Assembly (NCBI GenBank): GCA_041746635.1
Contig: JBGTGQ010000030.1
Span: 1-64,000, forward strand
Length of the DNA: 64,000 nt
Direction: 5' to 3'
Source: CAMASH01 sp041746635
GTDB taxonomy: Bacteria > Verrucomicrobiota > Verrucomicrobiia > Chthoniobacterales > Terrimicrobiaceae
Part shown: one piece after another, positions 61,534 through 64,000 of the stretch
How positions within the stretch are numbered: position 1 is the stretch's first letter
Layout of the letters: the number at the start of each line of letters is the position of its first letter
Program-made: the position numbers and the translations under genes
The notes under the pieces: generated by a model
Databases searched by the model: none
What the model saw: only the letters and a program-made list of their open reading frames with translations
What the model was told of the DNA's origin: nothing

Positions 61534-61884
61534 CTATTCGACCACGGCGGTGATTTTTCCGTTCACGTCCTTCAACGTGATGGTTTCGACATTGGTCAGG
61601 TTTACGTCGTCGAACTTCACAGAGAGTCCCTCGTCGTCCACCAAGTTAAGGTCCCAGGTGGCCGCGGCGGCCTTCTTGTCAAAACGCACGATGATTTTCC
61701 CGCCAGAGGCCAGCACCCTGCCCTTGGTCATGATGTTGCCATCCCAATCCTTGTCGTCCGACGCGCTGATATAGACCCCCTCGAAGCTGCGGCCGGTTTG
61801 GTTTACGAGAACAAAATCCAGTTCGGAAGCCAAGGCGTGACCAACGCCGAAGAAAGTTAAAAGAAGAAGCAAAGTTTTCATCAC
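61534..61884 (-). CDS. Small secreted protein of unknown function
   Basis: 116 residues. Signal peptide TLLLLLTFFGVGHALASE, then a beta-rich mature part (DFVLVNQTGRSFEGVYISAS, KIIVRFDKKAAAATWDLNLV, FDDVNLTNVETITLKDVNG). The DW...D-x-D...G pattern is typical of a conserved Verrucomicrobial periplasmic family that is sometimes misnamed in databases. Function unknown. It follows a small lipoprotein gene by six bases. Confidence 0.65.
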   Translation of the reverse strand: MMKTLLLLLTFFGVGHALASELDFVLVNQTGRSFEGVYISASDDKDWDGNIMTKGRVLASGGKIIVRFDKKAAAATWDLNLVDDEGLSVKFDDVNLTNVETITLKDVNGKITAVVE

Positions 61885-61890
61885 GGGCGG

Positions 61891-62196
61891 CTATTTCTTT
61901 TTCTTCTTTTTGGACGTCGTGGTGTTTTTGTAAACCGTCTGTCCGTATTGATTTTTCACCGTGGTGGTCTTGAAAACCTTGTTTCCCTTGGTCTTCTTGC
62001 TCGTCGATTCGTGGTAGGACATCGGCTGAGGGTAATATTTCGGCTGATTGTAATACGGGTCGAAATAAACCGGGCGCGACGGCTCGCGCACATAGACGAC
62101 AGCCGGATCGGGAGCGAGCAGGATTTCCTCGAGCGTTGTATCGCATCCGGTGAAGGATGCCGCGACCACAATCAAGAAGAGGATGCGAGGAAACAC
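61891..62196 (-). CDS. Small lipoprotein with Tyr-rich middle and Lys tail
   Basis: 101 residues. The lipobox is ASFTGC, so cysteine 18 would be acylated. Tyr/Pro-rich middle (PVYFDPYYNQPKYYPQPMSY) and a C-terminus ending in six lysines after a Thr/Lys-rich stretch. No family recognised. The strongly basic tail could bind peptidoglycan, LPS or nucleic acid. It is co-oriented with and six bases upstream of the 116-residue secreted protein gene. Confidence 0.6.
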   Translation of the reverse strand: MFPRILFLIVVAASFTGCDTTLEEILLAPDPAVVYVREPSRPVYFDPYYNQPKYYPQPMSYHESTSKKTKGNKVFKTTTVKNQYGQTVYKNTTTSKKKKKK

Positions 62197-62255
62197 AGTT
62201 GTTTTCTATTTCCTGAACGTTGAATGGTCAAAGCGAATCTCAAAAATCCTCCGGC

Positions 62256-62310
62256 GTTGGAGTCCAGTCTTTAGGCTGCTCCGCAAGGCACACGCTAAAG
62301 CGTGAACTCC
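62256..62310 (+). repeat. Dispersed 55-base repeat, copy 2
   Basis: GTTGGAGTCCAGTCTTTAGG continues to GCTGCTCCGCAAGGCACACG and GTGAACTCC. It matches the copy at 31562-31617 (opposite strand) with only a few substitutions. Intergenic between the small lipoprotein gene and the HlyD-type gene. Two copies 30 kb apart in inverted orientation suggest a REP-like family. Confidence 0.7.
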
Positions 62311-62367
62311 AACTCCGGGCCGGGGTCGATAACTTTCTCGTTATGCGCCCGAAAATCCCGCGAATGA

Positions 62368-63222
62368 CTATTCTCCCAGAATCGAAACCGAAACAGTCTG
62401 GCCAATGCGCAGAGGCATCGGCGGCTTGCCGGTGATTTGCACGCGCACGGGAAACCGGTTGGGCAGGCGCACCCAGTCAATCGTTTGGCTGACATCCGGA
62501 AGCAGATCCACGGTGGAACCATCCTGCAAAAAAATCCCCCACGCCACGCTGTCCACCGCCCCCTCAAAGGATTGGGATTCATGACCCATGAGAGTAATCA
62601 TCGCCTTGTCGCCGGGCTGGATGTGTTTGAGCTGGGTTTCCTTGAAATAGGAGGCGATCCAGAACGAACTGGCGTCCACCAGCGCGAGCAACTGCTGGCC
62701 CGCGTTCACGTACTGGCCGACGCTGGTGTTCATGTTCGTCATATAGCCGTCCACCGTGGCGAAAACCTTGGTGTAGGAGAGATTCAGCCTGGCATCCTCG
62801 AGCGTGGCATTAGCCGCGGCGGTATCGGCCACGGCGGATGCGTAGCTATCCTGCGCGTTTTGATAGTCACGCAAATCACTGACCTTGGTTTTATAGAGTT
62901 CGGTCTGTCGGGCGAACTCCTGTTGGGCCTGCACCTCAGCCGCCTGGGCTTGCTGAAGCTTGGCGGCTGCATTGTCCACGGCGGACTGAAAGGTAGCCGG
63001 ATCGATCTCGAAAAGAAGGTCCCCTTTTTTCACCGGCTGGTTGTCCTCGATCGGAATCTGCACGATGGGGCCGGCCACTCGCGGAGCGATACCGATGACG
63101 TTGGCCCGCACCTGCGCATCGCGCGTCCAGGGCCGCGTGGTGTACCGGAAATACAAGGCCAGCGCGGCGATGATGGCCAGCACGACGACCGCGAAGGTGA
63201 CAAAATAGCGGGAATTTTTCAC
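62368..63222 (-). CDS. HlyD/EmrA-type membrane fusion protein
   Basis: 284 residues from a GTG at 63222 that opens KNSRYFVTFAVVVLAIIAAL, a membrane anchor. Typical parts are TRDAQVRANVIGIAPRVAGP, the lipoyl-like half motifs, a coiled-coil hairpin (AAAKLQQAQAAEVQAQQEFA), and the beta-barrel VGQYVNAGQQLLALVD. It would link an inner-membrane pump to an outer-membrane channel. It overlaps the DUF1656 gene by four bases, the arrangement of aaeX-aaeA. The frame open to 63552 lies antisense-like above and is not used. Confidence 0.88.
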   Translation of the reverse strand: MKNSRYFVTFAVVVLAIIAALALYFRYTTRPWTRDAQVRANVIGIAPRVAGPIVQIPIEDNQPVKKGDLLFEIDPATFQSAVDNAAAKLQQAQAAEVQAQQEFARQTELYKTKVSDLRDYQNAQDSYASAVADTAAANATLEDARLNLSYTKVFATVDGYMTNMNTSVGQYVNAGQQLLALVDASSFWIASYFKETQLKHIQPGDKAMITLMGHESQSFEGAVDSVAWGIFLQDGSTVDLLPDVSQTIDWVRLPNRFPVRVQITGKPPMPLRIGQTVSVSILGE

Positions 63223-63446
63223 GGAGCAAAAATCAAGCCCAAGACACAGCCGAAAAATACTGCGAGTGCTACAAAAAACAACGGAAGATGCCAGACCAGC
63301 CTGGTCCAACCCAGCCGCTCCATCACAACGACGAAGACCCATGCGGTGAGGAAACCCAGTGAGCCAATGACCATTCCCCACGGAAGCAAAAAATCTCCGA
63401 GGAGGATTTCCGCATGGCGGAGGTCGGTGAAAAATCCCATGACCAT
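63219..63446 (-). CDS. DUF1656 inner membrane protein (AaeX-like)
   Basis: 75 residues with two membrane helices (LGFLTAWVFVVVMERLGW and PLFFVALAVFFGCVLGLIF). The start may be the second Met (FFTDLRHAEILLG). DUF1656 proteins accompany HlyD-type partners and a FUSC permease in efflux of aromatic acids. The HlyD-type gene follows at once. The FUSC permease is not in the window, so it would have to be elsewhere, or encoded beyond the right edge. Confidence 0.82.
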   Translation of the reverse strand: MVMGFFTDLRHAEILLGDFLLPWGMVIGSLGFLTAWVFVVVMERLGWTRLVWHLPLFFVALAVFFGCVLGLIFAP

Positions 63447-63494
63447 TCTTTGTCTCAGGTCCGCTGCCCGGAGGCAAGCCGCCGCACAAACTGG

Positions 63495-64000
63495 TCAGGG
63501 CGCGAACTCCCGCGGCCCCGAGTTTATCAAGCCCGGATACGGCACGCCCCACAAGGCCGGCCGGGCCTGCGAGGTGGAATCGGCCGCGGGTGCGATATAT
63601 TTAAAAACGTCCTCAAAGCGCAGACTGCATTGCAGCCGTCGCTGGGTTTTGGAATCAATTTTGGGATTAAAGACGATGACGGACTCGCTGAAAGGCGGCT
63701 GGCTTTTCATTTCCTGGGCCAGACGCCGGGCTTCCTCGTGCCCGAGCGCACGGTCCTTAATCAAAGCATCAAGTCGCTCGATGTCGGCCCGCGTGACCGG
63801 TCCCCACAGGTCGCGCCAAGTCGCAGCTGGCACGAGCGCGGGCAGGATATTGACCATGCGCTTCCCGTGCTCTTCTTGAACCCAGAAACCGATAATGAAG
63901 AGAAACGGTTCATCGATATCAAACTGCCTCAGCGCGTCACCCAAATCGACCGGCGTGCGGTATTTCGTGGCCTTGGGATTGACCGGCACTCCGCCGTGCT
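63495..64000 (-). CDS. Partial protein at the window edge, possible nuclease-like
   Basis: The frame is open at the right border; the visible part covers the C-terminal 168 residues or so. It contains HGGVPVNPKATKYR near the edge, FLFIIGFWVQEEHGKRMVNI, and a distinctive SVIVFNPKIDSKTQRRLQCS close to the end. The GG-VPVNPK then hydrophobic strand layout recalls type II restriction nucleases of the PD-(D/E)XK kind, but I cannot see the catalytic motif and give this little weight. GTG 63989 need not be the start. Confidence 0.4.
   Translation of the reverse strand, partial: HGGVPVNPKATKYRTPVDLGDALRQFDIDEPFLFIIGFWVQEEHGKRMVNILPALVPAATWRDLWGPVTRADIERLDALIKDRALGHEEARRLAQEMKSQPPFSESVIVFNPKIDSKTQRRLQCSLRFEDVFKYIAPAADSTSQARPALWGVPYPGLINSGPREFAP

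Overview
The window is GC-rich bacterial chromosome, most likely from the Verrucomicrobiota. The evidence is the mix of gene families: a DUF4912 protein, futalosine-pathway menaquinone genes (mqnA, mqnE), a membrane H+-pyrophosphatase, sigma-54, a GH75 chitosanase-like protein and the 5' remnant of an autotransporter-type beta-strand protein. Many short palindromic intergenic repeats point the same way. The assignment rests on recognition of families, not on a marker gene tree. There is no rRNA, no CRISPR array and no phage. The only intact tRNA is tRNA-Pro(CGG).

Layout. 0-5.9 kb: a folded repeat, a GH75 chitosanase-like gene, a YqeY-like gene, gltX (an unusually compact enzyme), a toxin-antitoxin pair with a frameshifted toxin, aroE and a TPR membrane protein. 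5.85-7.3 kb: a small integron-type cassette array on the minus strand. It has three attC-like sites, an SMI1/KNR4 (SUKH) cassette, a cassette for a small secreted protein, and a decayed Imm53-like immunity cassette interrupted by a stop codon. The array lies just downstream of pyrR-pyrB-pyrC (7.3-10.1 kb), which would supply read-through transcription. 10-25.6 kb: mrp, rpoN, a squalene/phytoene synthase-family gene, DUF362, hemW, mqnA-mqnE, an FMN reductase with a regulator, an HtrA protease, DUF4912, a tyrosine recombinase, rpmB, gmd and rph. 25.7-27.2 kb: a tRNA-Pro-like 5' fragment, a membrane-domain/methyltransferase fusion and the intact tRNA-Pro.

27.2-30.5 kb encodes the E1alpha, E1beta and E2 subunits of a pyruvate (or related 2-oxoacid) dehydrogenase. 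30.5-34.4 kb holds two coiled-coil membrane proteins, a D-threonine aldolase-like enzyme and a compact Fe-S module (rhodanese-like, NifU-like, SufT). 34.4-40.4 kb holds psd-pssA (phosphatidylethanolamine synthesis), hppA, argF and argD. 40.4-46.6 kb holds remnants, a small membrane protein, btpA, a two-gene nucleotidyltransferase module, two divergent cysteine-peptidase-like genes, typA and an HdeD-like fragment. 46.7-52.1 kb holds a SUI1-family factor, an envelope gene pair, and an IS4-family element whose transposase is frameshifted and carries a nested TA-flanked miniature element. 52.1-64 kb holds cbpA, serS, tilS, photolyase, a primary-type sigma factor with a clear terminator, a glycosyltransferase, a sugar porter, small envelope proteins and an AaeX/HlyD-type efflux pair. 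The last gene runs off the right edge.

The core is housekeeping: translation, pyrimidine, arginine, menaquinone, phospholipid and Fe-S metabolism, mostly in short operons with 4-base start/stop overlaps. The accessory signal is concentrated in the cassette array, the IS/MITE nest, the toxin-antitoxin remnant and the nucleotidyltransferase pair.
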